NCBI GenBank assembly: GCA_000507305.1
Contig: DF241431.1
Location: 1 to 64,000, forward strand
Direction: 5' to 3'
Source of the DNA: Breviolum minutum Mf 1.05b.01
Taxonomy: Eukaryota; Sar; Dinophyceae; Suessiales; Symbiodiniaceae
Length of the DNA: 64,000 nt
Both the position numbers and the translations under genes were made by a program. Below, piece by piece: positions 23,575 to 38,500 of this stretch (its first letter is position 1; each line of letters opens with the position of its first letter). The notes beneath the pieces were generated by a model that did no database searches, had not been told where the DNA came from, and was given only the letters and a program-made list of their open reading frames with translations.

Positions 23575-26500
23575 GTGGATGTGGGTGCAAGATCTATCCT
23601 GTGTATATTTCCCATAGGAAAGCGGGTAAATATTTTCTGTTTCATGCTGTTACTTAGATGTGAGCTGGTGGTATTTGACTTTCAAATTCGAAAGGTCAAT
23701 GAGAGATGCTGCAGGTCACCATGGTATTTTGGAAGAGTACTGGGCCAACATCAAGATTTGTCAGACAAAAATAGTCTGTTTGTTTTGCTAAACCATAGTA
23801 ATCGCCTACTCTTCCATACTTCAATTGCTGAGTGAACGGTCATCGCCATCCTGCAGCTGGTGACACAGAAGTCATCTATAGTCTACAGTTTTGAAATTTA
23901 TGAATCCCATTGAAGGGAGAAATCTCAGACACAAATACAAATACGGTACGAAGAAGTGCAGCAATTTTCCACTTCCGAAACGAAGGACGTGGAGATCCAC
24001 TCATGATAAGGATCAGCTAAAACAGAGACTAACCAACCAACCTTTATGTCGCAGCCAGTTCTTAGAAATTATGATATGCATTGATAGCTGATTTGTTGCA
24101 TGACCTGGTGGGAATCTCTGCTCGCTGTCCGAACTGTCTCCCAAGAATTCTTTGCTTCTGTGATTACCTGCTGATTTCTGTATTTGGTGGTGTTTTGGGA
24201 TCGAATGATGTTACACCCCCGAAAGCGAAGTTGAAGTAAAACGTCGTAAAATATGAACATGGACCCCTTGGAAGAGGAGATTCCTGTGCAAATCATGAAA
24301 TCATCAATTTTCAGGTTCCAGTGGTCAAATTCTCGGGTAAACCAGGTAGACTCCACACCATCAGCTCATCTTCGGGCAGAGAAGATCATCGTCAATGCGC
24401 TGGGGGTCCATAATGGAGTCCAGAAGGGAAGGTTCTGTGAAGCTAAACTTCAGTTGCATTTTGCATCTATTTTGGAAACAACATATTTTTATGCTGGTGC
24501 ATTGAGGGGTCGCAGTGTGTATTTTTTCAAAAACCGATGATTTGTGATATTGTAGATCAAAAATCATTGCTTTGAATTTCAAGATCTTTGGCCCTGCGAT
24601 AGTATATTGCATCCCTTTAGGCTGCCAAAGAAAACGGGAATCTTGCATTGTAGAGACCTGCATGGCAGCCAGTGATGAAATGAGGGCCGACAAGACTGTG
24701 GCGGTGCTGCAAGTGCAACGCCGCGTGGACGACCGCAGGCATGGTGTTGGACTGTGCAGAAATCCACTTGCCAGGATTGTGTCGAGCATTGTTGTGATGT
24801 CATTGTATAATTGAGACCAGCTCGTCTTGGCTGGCATAAGCGCAGCATCCTCATACATCACCAAAGCACGCTGATGTTGGCGGTTGAAACTTGAAACTCA
24901 TGATCCATTCGTTTGCATCCCTTCGTCCTGTGGCCAGTGCTGGTGTCATCGATCCGGCTGCCAAGTCTGCGAATAGTTGGCATCCCTACATTTTCATTAC
25001 AGAGGCCAACCTGGGGAGAAGGGGAAGGATGGGTTCGTTGGGAATCCGCAAGGGAAGGGATTTCCTTCGTTTTAAGGGGACGTCACAAGAGCCCTTCGTG
25101 TTGGATTCTTGACAAAGTAATTGCACACGTTTCGTCCGCAAATCCTGCAACAGTATTTTTGATGATCCTCGTTTGGAGCTGCTACTTGTAACAATTTTTT
25201 GTGCAAATTTCACTCATGATTCATGGTTATTCATGTAAGATACTGAGCTAGCGACTTGCATGTCATCATCATTTCAAGATTGTTCCAACATACCTTTGGA
25301 ACAAACACCCCAACCCCTCTAATTAGTACCAACAGGCCACAAAGGGATTCCTTTCATACCTCCATGAGATGGCCTTAGAATCAATGTAGAGTACCTTTCA
25401 GCGGAGTTTTAACAATCAGGAAGGGCAACAGGAAGTGAGGCTTACGGCTTACCAAACTTTTTGGCCAGTCGAGACTTGCCACTTGAGACTTGCGCTATCA
25501 AATTGGGAGGTTAAAACTCCCCCGATTTTTGGCCTTCTCGCCTTTGCAGCTGCAGGATTCGGGGCGCAGCTGGCGGAAAGCTTGGGGCCGGCAGTGGCGC
25601 CGGCCAGTGATGCGGATGAGTTGTGGCTGAAATCCTACACCTAGGATCTATACAACGATCAAGTACCAGTTTGCTAGGGCCCCCCATTAGCAGTGTGCCT
25701 TGGGGTTGAACCTTTTCCGATTCGCTTCAAACCTGCTTTGACCGGCAATCCCTGTGGTTGTTGACACGCCAGTCATGGACTACATAGCTGGGTGGCACAC
25801 CCAACGCGCCGCGTTGGGAGTCTCAAAAGATGAAGTGGTTGGCTTTCAGAAGAATCGAACATCAAACATCCTTCATGATGAATGAAGTTCTTCCATCTGA
25901 AAGCTACAGGTCTATGGTTTTCAAAATGGATGTGATTCGTGATAGTTTGATCATGTTTGATCTCATTCCACCAATGGCTCAGGGACAGAGTGAAGCGTTT
26001 CCTGTCATGCTGCCATGCTTTCCTACCTGCCAAGTCCTGGGCTTTGGTCTCCTGGTGGAATGGCGCTTGCAACAAGGTGGGGAAGGGAACTCCCTTTGAG
26101 CCCAGGTTTCGGGCCCTGGAATTTCCAACTTCCCATGGTTGCAGGCAGAGAAAGCACAGGGGAGTGAGGTCAAAGAGGAAGGTGAAGATCCTGACAAAGA
26201 GAAGGCACCTCCGGATTTTTTTCGAGGATGGCTTTTGTGCCTTGACAACGGCAGCCCAAACAGTGATATTGGATGGAATCAACAAAATTAAGGACTCCCC
26301 AAAATTCTGCTACAGAAAAAAGTGATCTTTAAAATGTGGAACTGGATTTGGAGGTAGCTGGGTACCGGTGAGGTGTTTATTTTCAGGGCGTGAGAGTGTG
26401 GCGCGAAACATCGGAGCAACATACTTTTCATGACCTCCATGCCCTCACCTGTAAGTCCCCAAACTGTGCGGACAAAAGATGACAAGGCATGACAAGAGGC

Positions 26501-29500
26501 TTCTGGTCAATCTTTGCTCTATGTTTTTGAAGAAACGCCCTGAGCAAAAAGGGATTTGGGGAAGCTGAAGGAACTGCTGCTGATGACGATGACCATGACA
26601 ACAACGAACATTGAACTTGACAATGGCACTCACCTCGTTGTGAAAAGAGTGGGATCTCCGCCCCAGGTAAATTTGATTTGCCCATCCTTTATCAACATCG
26701 GACATGAAATTTGATGGTCACTGAAAAAGTCATTGACCAGTGTTGTGTAGCCTGGGCACATTCTAACTTGGAATTTCCTCTCTAAGATGGCCACTTTCCA
26801 ACCATGATGGTTTCAGGTAGGTTCCAAAAGGACTCCCACAGCGATACTACTGTACACACCCAGCCAACCACGATGCCAGCCCTGCATGCACCGCTTGATG
26901 CTCACCACGGACCTGGGAAAGCAACCTGTCTGAATTTCAATGATTTAAATGTCAATGGATATTCAAAGGATTCAAAGGAGAAAAAAGAAACCATGTGGAC
27001 GATGCACATTTGATTGTTCCACTTCAGAACCTTCTTAACCTTCTTGCAGCCTTTGATTTCTTTGTGGCAGCCGTAAAGATGTGGTGATGGCATTTAAACA
27101 TTTTCTCCATGCGATGCGGATGACTTTATTGACACCACCTATGAATAATGTCTCAGAAGTGTGCCAGCCTGTTCTGTGAGATATGTCAGACTTCCATTTT
27201 TTTAAACCAGGAAACCAGGACTCCTTTCTGCCTTTTCCTTCGGACATGGCAAGGAAATGTAGGACATCTTCCGCAGAGGATCATCATCTCATGTCCCAAG
27301 GACCTTCCTGCAGATTGCACCCTACGTGGTCCAGTTTAGCTGGGGAAGTCCCAAGATCAATCAGTCGGATCGGGTGCCACGTGACGCAAATTTACGAAGG
27401 GTTCTAGCTTCGTGGAAAGAAGACAGTTTGAACGGGCAAACGTTTCGACATTGACATTACATCCATGGATATACCTTCAGAGAGTTTTTGCAGATTTCTC
27501 AAAAAGTACATTTTTTTTCACCGTTTTTGTTTAACGCCAGATCTACTTCACAGCCTATGCCTCCAAAACGGGCGACCAGGGCAAGCTGTCTCAGTGGAGT
27601 ACTGAGGCCTGGGAGATTTGGACTTCTCATAGGACCTTAAAAGTGAGATTGGCTCAACCAGTAAAGGCAGGCAGAGGCAGGTGAATATCAAGGATGCCGA
27701 AGGATGCTTGATGTCTACGCCATTTTACTCCTACAGTTCATCACATGCAGTCTGTAGCCTAGAAATCTCTCTGGTTGGTTTAATTCGCTCAAGCCTAGTT
27801 TGCCCAAAAAAACTCGGCGAGCAAACAGCTGCTGACAATAGCAGCCATTGCGCCCTGTGCCCACTATGGCTGCGGATGTGGACGCCATAGTGGATCGACC
27901 AGTGGCGTTGGGGGAGCTTCAACGCCTACATCCAGCAATTTTGGCGACCCACTTCTGCAATGTTAAGGACAACGTTGCCTGGCTGTTTTCGGATGATGGC
28001 GATGTCGATGGAGCAGCAGCTTTTCTTTGCAACCTTTTGTGGAACGAAGAGGCCATGAAAGAACCCTCAATGAGGCTTCCAAATTCACAGCACAGTTGAT
28101 CAAGCGAACCCAAGAGAAAGATTTGTGTAAATCTGGAAGGATGTTAATTCCGCGCGTCCCAACTCACTTGATGGTTGGATGCTGCGTACGGTGGATTGGA
28201 GACCCTTATGAGCTCCCAGCAGTCAAAGCTACAGCTTTAAAGATTCTCAGACAAGAAACATGTGGCAAAACGCCTGGAGCTTGGATCATCTCCTTGATCT
28301 TCCAAGAAGTCTGTCGCCACACATGGAGCTCAAACCAACACCTTCCCGCAAGGTATGTCCAGAGAATCCAGCATGCAAGCAAAGACAATCGAAACATCCC
28401 CTGGTCGACAAGAATTCTTGTCGGCGAGGTAATGTGTCGATCGTATGCGCCTGCATGCTGGATTTCAGAGTTGCACAGACAGGCCTGCACGACCAAGCAT
28501 TTAGCTAACCTTGGCCAAAGCAATGCCAGCCAGGCAATCAAGGAATGCAACCAGCACAATCACAAGGAGCACAGGCACGGATGGATGCAACCTTTGGCTA
28601 CACGCACACAATTCGTCCCGTTAGCATCTGACAAATCGAAGGCAGTGACTCACAAATCTCCCAGTGTGGGGCTGCAGAACACCAACAACACGTGCTACAT
28701 GAACAGCTTTGTGCAAGGCCTGTTCTGAAGGGATGCATTCTTATGGCGGATCCACAACTTCAACCTAAAGCTGAAGAACAACCCTTCCAAGATGGACAAG
28801 GAAAAATATGAATTCGGAAAGGTGGTAGAGCTTCTCAACAGCAATTCGCAAAGATGGTCCTCATGAAGAAGAAACTCACAGATATGTGACAGTGGGATAT
28901 CTTGCAGACATTCCCTGCAGACTATCTATCTTAGACAGCAGCAGGATGTGACAGAGACTATGCGCTTTGTCTTTGCCAAGTTGGGCGGAAGTGATCAACA
29001 ATTGCTGAAGGAGGTCTTTGCAGGTCAGCCCCATGAGACGACAATGCAAAGAGTGTGGAGAGGTCACATTTCCACACCTTTTGCATTGTCATCTCATGTA
29101 GCTGACCTGCAAAGACATTTCCGAATTGTTAGAGTTTCGGAGGAAACTTTACAGATCTCGTGGTTCCTATACGGTAGTATAGAAGCGAGGAGATCGGCAA
29201 AGGTTTCGTTCCGAACTCTATAGCTAGCCGGGCTGCGGATTTTTCCAAAGAGAAAACGCCTGTGAAACTTGACGAAGGCTTTTGGATTGGTGGCTATGAG
29301 TATGATCTCTATCACAACTGTAAGGATGCATCAAGTGGTCACTAGCATGCGATGATGGGAAGGAGGTTAGAGCCTACACCAGGCGGAGACCTGCGTTGAT
29401 ATACCATGGATGATTCCCAGAGTAGGTCAGCTGAAACCTTTGTTTTTGGCTGGTCATTTTGCTGAGAAGCTGGTGGATGATGACGCCTATGCCCTCTTCC

Positions 29501-32500
29501 TGCGTTGCAAACAGGCTGCGTGACCGGCACGGGGTAGCACGAGCGTTTCACCGCCTGCATATTTTGATCAGGTTTCATCTTTGGGGGCCAACTTGGCCTG
29601 CACACATGGAATGCTGAGCTCAGCACAAAATCCCAATCTTTTTCTGTTCGGCCTCCTCCTCACCGAAAATGGTTAGTGGTTCGGTGACAGATATTTAAGA
29701 ATTCTACGAAGGCCTTGTACTTTTTCCATGTAACAAAAATGGAGTGGGAGTTTCACAGTGAGTTACATCATCCCTGCGTACATCCGCAAAGAGTTTGATT
29801 CTCAATCTTCCATACTTCACTGACTTCACTGGCCTCACCTCGTTTCAGCGGACCCTTTCCGAAAGAGCGACTGGGGATCTTGTGGCTTGAGGTGGACTTC
29901 AAATCGGTGGATGTGAATGAGCAGGGAAGGCCATCCTCCCAACTTGTTAGTCCGTGGCTGAGGGCATGCTGGCTTGAAAAGACTCACACGTCTATTACAT
30001 TCTATTATTCATTTATAGTTTATTTATGTATATATATATATAATATATTTATTCATTCATTTTATTTATTTATTTATATTTATTGATTGACTATATCATG
30101 TACGTACAAATCTTCACAGACCAGTGCTTTGTTGATTGCCTTGGTTAGATTCGCAGCTGGGCTTGAACCAAAGGTTTGAAGCACGGCAACAAGTTCATGA
30201 TCTCCAACGAGTGAAGCCCTTCTTGTTTAATGTTGGATGCTGTTGGCAGAATACTTTTTTAAAGCCTGCATTGTAGTGTATTTTCTCACTCCTTGATGCA
30301 CAAATATTAATTTCAATGGTTTGGCAAGCAGATCAATGCATGCAGTTTTATTCAATGCTTTGCTGCATTGTATCTATATCTATTGTGTGTCTTGCTACAA
30401 GAACATTTGGCTGCATGAAATTCTCACGTCGTGCCAGGTTCATTCTTGTAGCCAAAGTCTCCAGCGAGGTGCACCCATGGCAAACAACTTACTTGCAGCC
30501 TGGCTACACGGCATGGCCGAAATGCTAACATGCTTGAACTGGAATCATTCTGACCGATAGGAGTTGCGGTACAAATTGACACTTAGTTTTGGGTACAACT
30601 TTTTCCCAAAGTTGTAGAAGTACACGAGGAGTACAGCGTTTGTACACGATGGGTGTCATCCAATCTCCAGGAGCGACAAACCGTCAATCTGATGGTTTCC
30701 AGCGATGGGGCAAAGAGCTGGAAGGCATCGATTTTGACATTGGAAGTCGCGACGACAAGTTTGCGAAAATCCAGGTAAAATGTGAAAATACAATGGAATA
30801 CGTAGAAGACAGGCTAGGATTTAGTGGTAAATTTCTTATAGATGTTTTGGACTACCTGGCTTGATCAGCAGATCACAAGCTACTGTAGGGCCAAGGGTTT
30901 GTTCTAAGATGTGTCATACGATTGGCTACTCTACTCTGTGCTTGCTACTGTATGATCCAAGAGACGAAGCCGTTCCCTTTCACCAAATTTCACCTTGCGA
31001 TTCTTACGCAACAGCAGAAGATTGCTATCTCGTGTGGATGGTGACTATCGCGGAGTGGTGATAGCTTTTTCAGAAAGTTTTGCTTCCGCAAATACACAAA
31101 GAGGAACACCGGAAAGACCTGGTTTTTTCAAAACATTTTGAACAACCTCTATGGTTAAGGGTACCCCTGCCGAGCCTCAGCCTTGATCCAGGCTGCCCTC
31201 CTGCCATCTGGTATGGGTGAGCTAGAAGAGAAATGGCCGCTCGAACTCATTAATTAATTGGAGATGGTTGCTTTTCATGTCAATCCATGTCAGGTTTTTG
31301 TTGGATTTGTTGGTGTTAAGGCCTGTTCGGGCCAGCAATTTTAGAAGATTAGAACATTAGATGGACAGGATTTTCATGGATTTTCCCGGATTGTCAGGTA
31401 TACCATAGTGGACACTTCAGAGGGTGCAGTTCTCCTGCACCTCAACGACGAGACGGTGCGGAATGGGGAAAATGGGGGGAATGGGGACGGAAGAACTAAG
31501 GCACCTGTTGATCTGAATTTTATAATACTTCAACAGTTGAATAATCACATGTGACAATGTAATCACAATATATAATCATGTACTGTATATGATTAATCAT
31601 TAAGGTCTTTAGTCATGTGTATGATTTTTGTGCAAAACAAATTGGCCTGCATATTTGCTAGAAACACAGCGACTCCATGTCAAATCTGTTGGCATCGACT
31701 CCCCTACCCAAACATTGGTTGGCACTGATACCAGGGGGCGACCGAGACGGGTCGTATCTTTGTCTCTGATAGCGAAGGATACAAGTTCTTGCCTCAGCTT
31801 GTTGATGAATCCGGGCCCGGGCGCGGGAATTTTGAATCAATTGGTCAGTTTTGGGAGGGGGCAAAAATGGGGGGTATAATCATGGACAATAGGGTCATTG
31901 TATAGACGTGAATTTTCTGTCATTAGATTTCGACACCATGGCATTGAAGAGTGATTAGACCAAGTTGCATTCACCGGCTTTGGTTTCTTCAAGCAGCAGC
32001 ATACCTTCTTCAGTGACTGAAGACTTTTTAAAACTCTTTCGTTCCATTGACAGTGTGAAACTTCCGTGATGCGTTTTCAGTACTGTAATGGTCTGTAATG
32101 TATACAAATATAGTACTATATAAACTATGTACATATGGGATTATATTGTATATAAATTATATAAATACATAGAAAGATTTGACTTGCACACGGCATTTAG
32201 TGCGATGAATCGCTGAGGTATTCACAATCCCTGCTGCACAACGTGCGGTCTTCCACCGGCGAGGTGGAGTTTGACAAGGCCGACATTTCATGCCACACAT
32301 CTTAGGCCCCAAAAAGCATGGGCATCACAGTGGAGGAAAAATACTGTAAAATTAGATCTTCACCTGGTTTTCAGCTTTGTCCCTGTTTTAATCATATTTC
32401 TATTTTGGGATCCTTCACTTCATTACTTCATTGTTGTTTTCTTCGTTGTTTCCGGGGTTTGTTGGATGTCATGTCAAGGTGGTCAGTTTGACGGGTGTCT

Positions 32501-35500
32501 ATCTGGCAAACGTGGTGGTCGGGTGCTCCCAGTTGAGTCAGATGGAGCAGGTGGAAATGTCGAATCTGTGGAGCAGGTGATTTGAATCATGCGCAATTTG
32601 ATGTTCATGGAAACACATACTGAATCCTCTTCAACCTACTCCTTCAAATCCGGGTTGGTGACAGGATTCTTTCATAAGCAGATTTCATCCCATCTTGGCC
32701 GAGGCCGAAAGTGATTCGGTGGATGCTGGCTATGAAAAGGCCAATGGGGAACCTGAAGTTGGGAAAGGTTCGGTAACAGTGTATGATGGGTATGACTTTA
32801 CTTATTTCTGATGGGTTCTGATGGGAAGCTGCAATCCAACCTGCAGGCCAAGCAATCTGCCACAGAATCTGTGGAGCAAGATGCTTCTGAAGGTTCATCA
32901 GCTCCTTGGTGATGACAAATTTTCCAAAAATGAAAACCCCATTTGGCTTCATACGAACCATATTCTTGCTACAGTTTTGCAGATAGTTGCTGTAGATTGT
33001 TAGAGGATCTGAACATGCCTTACCTCAATCTGGGAATTTTCCGCAGACATTTGCATCCTGTCGCTCTGTCCCAGGTAGATAGGAGACATGGCCGTGGCTG
33101 GGGCAAAGCCTCCCGCATGGCCAAGGCAGAAACTCTCAAATCCACCGGGTGTTCCTTGGATCTTAGCTGTATGCATGCAGAATCCCCAGGATGTACGACG
33201 GTAGCTAGATTTCATTCCGGACTGCCTTGGAATCCAGGGAGTCTTACTCTCACAACATGAAGTCCCTAAGTAACGGAAAAGGCCCAGTTGGAGTTGAAAT
33301 CATCAGATTATATATCCAAACTTGCTCATACTTTTCCCGCCGCATTCGCTTTGGCAGCCATGATTGAATCATTCAAAAGACCCAATCCAAAAGTCCTCCA
33401 AAGTCATGATGGATCTTGCTTTAGCATGTGGCCTGAAGTAGAGCACGTGACAGTGCCACCTGAAAGATGGCTGCCAGGAAGAGCGCACCATCCGCACAGT
33501 TATTTCTTTCGACAAGGTGCAAGATTTTTGTAGATGTGCGACCACTCTGAAAGCCTTCAAAGAATTGAAGTTACATGAGCCATGAACTCAAGAGATTCAA
33601 CTCTCTATGTATTCTGGTATATCTATACCATTCTATACCTTCATACATTGATATAGATGTATTGTATCTTTTTGTATGTCTCGTAACCCCGTTTCTCCAG
33701 CTTTCGTCCACCTGCTTCACTCAAATTCAACATGTTGCACCTGATCTTCAAGTCACTTTCAGTACTTCTATATATAGATCCTACTTGCAGTTCTTTTAGG
33801 ATATTCGGACTCACTTTGACCAACATCTTCTGACAGGGCGGATCATGGAGATATCTGAAGCCACCCAAAGTCAACAGTCTGGGAGCCTTGAAGTCGGCGG
33901 AGAATGCTGCATCCCATGGTGAAGGTTCCGCTCCCCCAAACCACCACCGTCCGACCCTGCCCGGCTCCAGGTCAGGGCCAGCCTTACTTTTGCGCAGGGA
34001 AACCATTGCAGGACAGCTTTTTTCAGAAGCTCGGCCTTAGATGTTGGATGATCAGAAACTGTTGGAAACATTTGGCATGTCATTTGATGTATACAATTTG
34101 GTTGCTTCAAACAGTTGCCAAATTGCATTTGTTTTGAAAGGAACCAGGTTGATTGGATCAACAACCCGGCTCCAGTTTTTTTTGTCACATTGGCTGTTGA
34201 TTAGAACAACCTTGTTTCGTGAAGGACTGTGCACTCCACTTGCATGGTAGCAGTTCCTGGGATCTCTATGCACCCTTCTACTCCAGCTGGATCTCAGGAG
34301 TTGCGTTTTGTAGGAAGTCATGGTTAAAAGGAGACAAAACAGGCATTCACAGTCTCCAGGGTTTGGCGAATTTGCACGACCACTTAGGTGAGAACTGTGT
34401 TGGGCGTGGTTCCCCGGAAACAATTGTCATTTGTTGCAGGCTTTGGGCCATGGTTGATTAAGGTGGAGGATCATGCCGACGATAGGCTAGTCCAATGGCA
34501 TCTCTTGTCCCCCTTTTCGGTGGGCCTAAGGATCATCATGGGCACTGGAAACGTGGGAGCATCCTTGAGGCTTGGGTGGATGAAATATTCCATAGCATTG
34601 AAGCAGAACCCTTTGAGAGCTCATTTGAGAAGTCTATTCCCATCCCTTAGAAAACTTTAAGAGCGTTGAATGAGAACATCGTCGTGTTGGCATGACTTGG
34701 CATCATTTTGGCTCGACAGGTGACGAGAACATATTGCACAAAGTTGGCCTCTTTACTAACTTTACTACTTTACTTCACGCCATTCTGACTCATACAAGTG
34801 TAAAGTGATACCCCTTCAGGTTTCGTCTTGTTGTTTTTGGCAGGTCCCACAGTCCCACCTACAATGTCTCTCAGCCACCAGCACTGATTTATCATGGTGA
34901 AGAAAAAGATCGATCCGGCGGATGGATGCAAGTATTCCTTGTCGGAGTTGCAAGAACACTATGGTGGAAAGTACTCCAAGAAGGTGGCCTTCTTAGGCTG
35001 CGATTCCCTAAAGATGGTCCCCTTTTTTTTTTGGGGGGGCTTAGGTCTTTCCACAGGAGGGATTGCATGGAAAGTGCCCAGAAGGGCTAGAATAGAAGTT
35101 GAGTTAACAGTGATTACACTTTTGCAAGAGAGTTTCAGGGTGTTGTAGGAGGAGGCTTCCACAATCAATGAGAGTCTGCAAGTGTTTCCTTGACATTCCT
35201 GCGCACTTGCACAGTCCTTGCACTGCGTATTGAAAAGTATTGATCTTTATAACGAAGTCATTGAAGAGTATCAGAACTTGAAGTGCTCCTTGGATGCCAG
35301 GAGATTCAAAGATACTGGGAGACAACTTGCAAATCTGGAAAAGCAAGCGAAGGCTCGACTCCACGGGAGTTCAATGGATTGCAATAGACTGATTGCCGAT
35401 TGCCTTTGTCGAGAAAGCAAAGTATAGAAATTAGAAATTAGGGCCACTTTGGTTCTAGTTCTGGTGGCTCAAAACACTTCAGGCAGAACATCTTCCAAAC

Positions 35501-38500
35501 ATTTGGGAAAACTGAACTTGTCCAAATGTATCAACCGCCGTAGCCCCCATGAAGCCTTTCTTCACGTGGCCCAGGTAACAATGACCAAGTGGCAACACCT
35601 GAAAAAGCGGCAGCACCTGCGCCAGCGCCGCGGCTGCTCCGTACGCGATCATGGCTAAAGAAGGCGGAATGGAACATCATGGACTTGACATCAGGGCCAG
35701 AAGAAGTTCAGTACTCCAACTCTTTGTAGCAGATGCAGAGAACATGTTTGTCCTTTCAAGTCTTCATAATGAACTTGGAGGGAAATTAAGTCACATCTAA
35801 AACTTGAGGAGTGTGAGCTTGGTATCAAAGAGCAAAGGATTCCAAGTCTGTCTGACATTATTATCTCCAGCAGAACCAACTTTTCTGAACCAGAAACTTT
35901 TAGCTTTGTTTGGTCACTGGCATGTCACTGGCATTTTCCATGTCGAAGTGCCACCGCCTATCAACCTGATGTGATGGGTAGGTAGATCTTTGAATAGTCC
36001 AACGTACAGCAATGATGCGTCAATGAATGACGTTGCCTGCCTGCTCTGGTTGATTCTACCTGTAGATGATATGAGTGTATTCTATTAGGCAATGATAATG
36101 GAGAATAATAATTTTGCTACAGTGAGGTTCCCAAAACATTTGCACCTAGTGAGATGTTTTCGAGCAGTCCACAGACATGCGCACGTCCGCCCACGCAAAC
36201 AGACGTTGCATTAACTTGCATTAACTCACATTCAAATACGTTATATAAATAAGTTTAAATTACAGACCCACATTCCTACATACTTGCATAGCCGGATGCA
36301 GGCATACGTGCCATGCCTACAAACCAACACGTCCAACGATGGGTCATGCCTTGATGGCTGGGCCAGGTGGGTGGCATTCCCCTTTTGCCCTGTGAGGTGT
36401 GGGGTGGATGCATCTTATAGAAGTTGAGCTGGAATGGAGAAGGATTGCATATCTCAAACACGCATACCAAAGATGTGTGTAAAGAGAATATGTGATTATA
36501 TGGATATGTGCATACTATATAGCAAATGGTAAAAGCTTCGTGCCCGACAGCAGGGGGGGTCCCAGGAGATCTTGGCACCCTTGCTCGAAACCTTCAACAG
36601 CCTGGAGGGCAGCGCCAAGGATGTCTGGAACCCTGGTGATCTTGGCGGTCTTTTGTTTCAATGTGAGCAATGTCAGCGTGGCACCCAGGCAGCTCAGCTG
36701 GAGTTGTTGCGAGCTCATCCTTTTGTAGAGAGGAAGCTAAGGGAGGTGCCATTTTTTTTCGCAGCAGGGCATCTTTTGGACACAACAAAAGGATGGTGGT
36801 CGTTGGTGGTCTCGGTTGGTGTTTGGGTCAACAGAAAATACCACAATTGAGCGGTGTCAAGAAAAACCGTAGTGGTTTTTTGAAGGGAAATATTGAGATA
36901 TCTGAGATAATTGGGATGCATCTTTGACTTGAATATCTGCGATTTTACTTTTGCATGTTCCTTGGTTGGCACCCTGCAAGGCACCTACCGAAGCATTGGG
37001 GCCGGAGACCTCCGTTGAGGTAGGGGGCTTGCTCGAATGAAGGTTGGAAGTTGGAAGGCTTGTTTCGTTACGACTCAATCATCGATTGGCGGGTGGTGGG
37101 AGTTACCCCGGCGGGGCCAAGGGTCACTATTCAGCCACTAGGAATGAAAGTCTGATGAGGTGGAAAACTTCCGGCTCATGGTTTTCCAGTTCCGGAAGTG
37201 GTTGAAGACGCCCGACACAGAGCTTCAATTTTGGGTGGGGATGGTGATCCGGTTAAGGATTGAGCTACCCACTTTATAGATCCTTATACGACATCACGAT
37301 AAATTCATATGCTTTGGTGAAAATGAAAAAGAAAGATTTCTGCTGCAAATCAGAGGAAGGGGGGGACTTGGGAGGGCTGAAAGTCCGCTCATGAATATGA
37401 ATTAAGTATATGATATTTATTTTTTCCCAAGTTCAGACCACTAAAAATGAAAGCATTTCAACTAGGATTCCGGCTGGTTGACCTTCAAGCTTTGAACTTT
37501 GAGTAGATTTTGAGGATCCTGAAGGACTTTGAGCATTGCAGTGAAAACCAACTGAGAACCGCGTTACCACAAGCCATCCGTTGAGAAGGCTTGGCTTTTA
37601 CCTGATGTTTCAATTGAAAAAAACACGAGATAAAAAGCATATCTAAAATGTCAAGAACCTTCCCATCTTCGAAGGAATCCTCAGAATCCCGAAACAGCTT
37701 CCACTCAAGACTCAAGCTGCTTTCCACCCAGGAAGGTAAACCCTTTGAAGAGCTGCTTGGTGGGAACACCAGTTGGGAATCAACAAACCTATCAAACTTG
37801 GGTGTACAGCTCTGCTTGGGTCACAGGGTGAAACTAAGGGTATGGAAACCCATCTGAATGTCTATCATTGTAGCAAGGGAATCCGGGAATCCAAGTTCAG
37901 TTCGTAGAGAACCTTTCAAAATCGTGCAAATACACAGCTGTTTGGTGGGCATGTTGGGAGCCTAGCGAAATGATTTTGACTTGCAGGAGTTCATCATTAT
38001 TGTTGTATTTTTCCAGAGCAGGTGTCCATGCAACAATCAAGGCAGTGGTTCTTAAAACTCATCACTGGCACATTACACATAGAGACAACGAGCAGCAGCT
38101 GGCCATGTATATACTGATCGTAGTGAGCCAAAGTGCGGCAATGTCTACAAATTGGAAATTTAACCTGGATGCAAAAATCACGGTATAGAGAAGGTAGAGT
38201 ATTTGTTTGACATATGCCAACTTTGGGTGTCTATCTTAAATTCCAGTGGTGTACTTGCTGTTGGCTAGCAGCTGAAACTGTTGGGGATCTGCTGTATTGC
38301 TGGATAAAGGGAACCCACAATTTAGCTGGTACCTTAAGATCAAGTTTTTTAGTCTTGAAATGCATCTAATCAAAACTCCAAACTGCTTACATGCTTTTGT
38401 GGTTTCCTAAGGAAAGGCAAAGGCTTTGACGATGGCCTCTATTTGACCTCTGCTCTTCTGCGTAAGTTGCTTCCACGTGGCTATACCAACTTCCACTTCA

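Noticed and set aside
25562..25644. AAAGFGAQLAESLGPAV frame as a signal peptide
   Set aside because: The AG|G acceptor favours the other frame (DSGRSWRKA), and a signal peptide is not expected in the middle of the sortilin exons.
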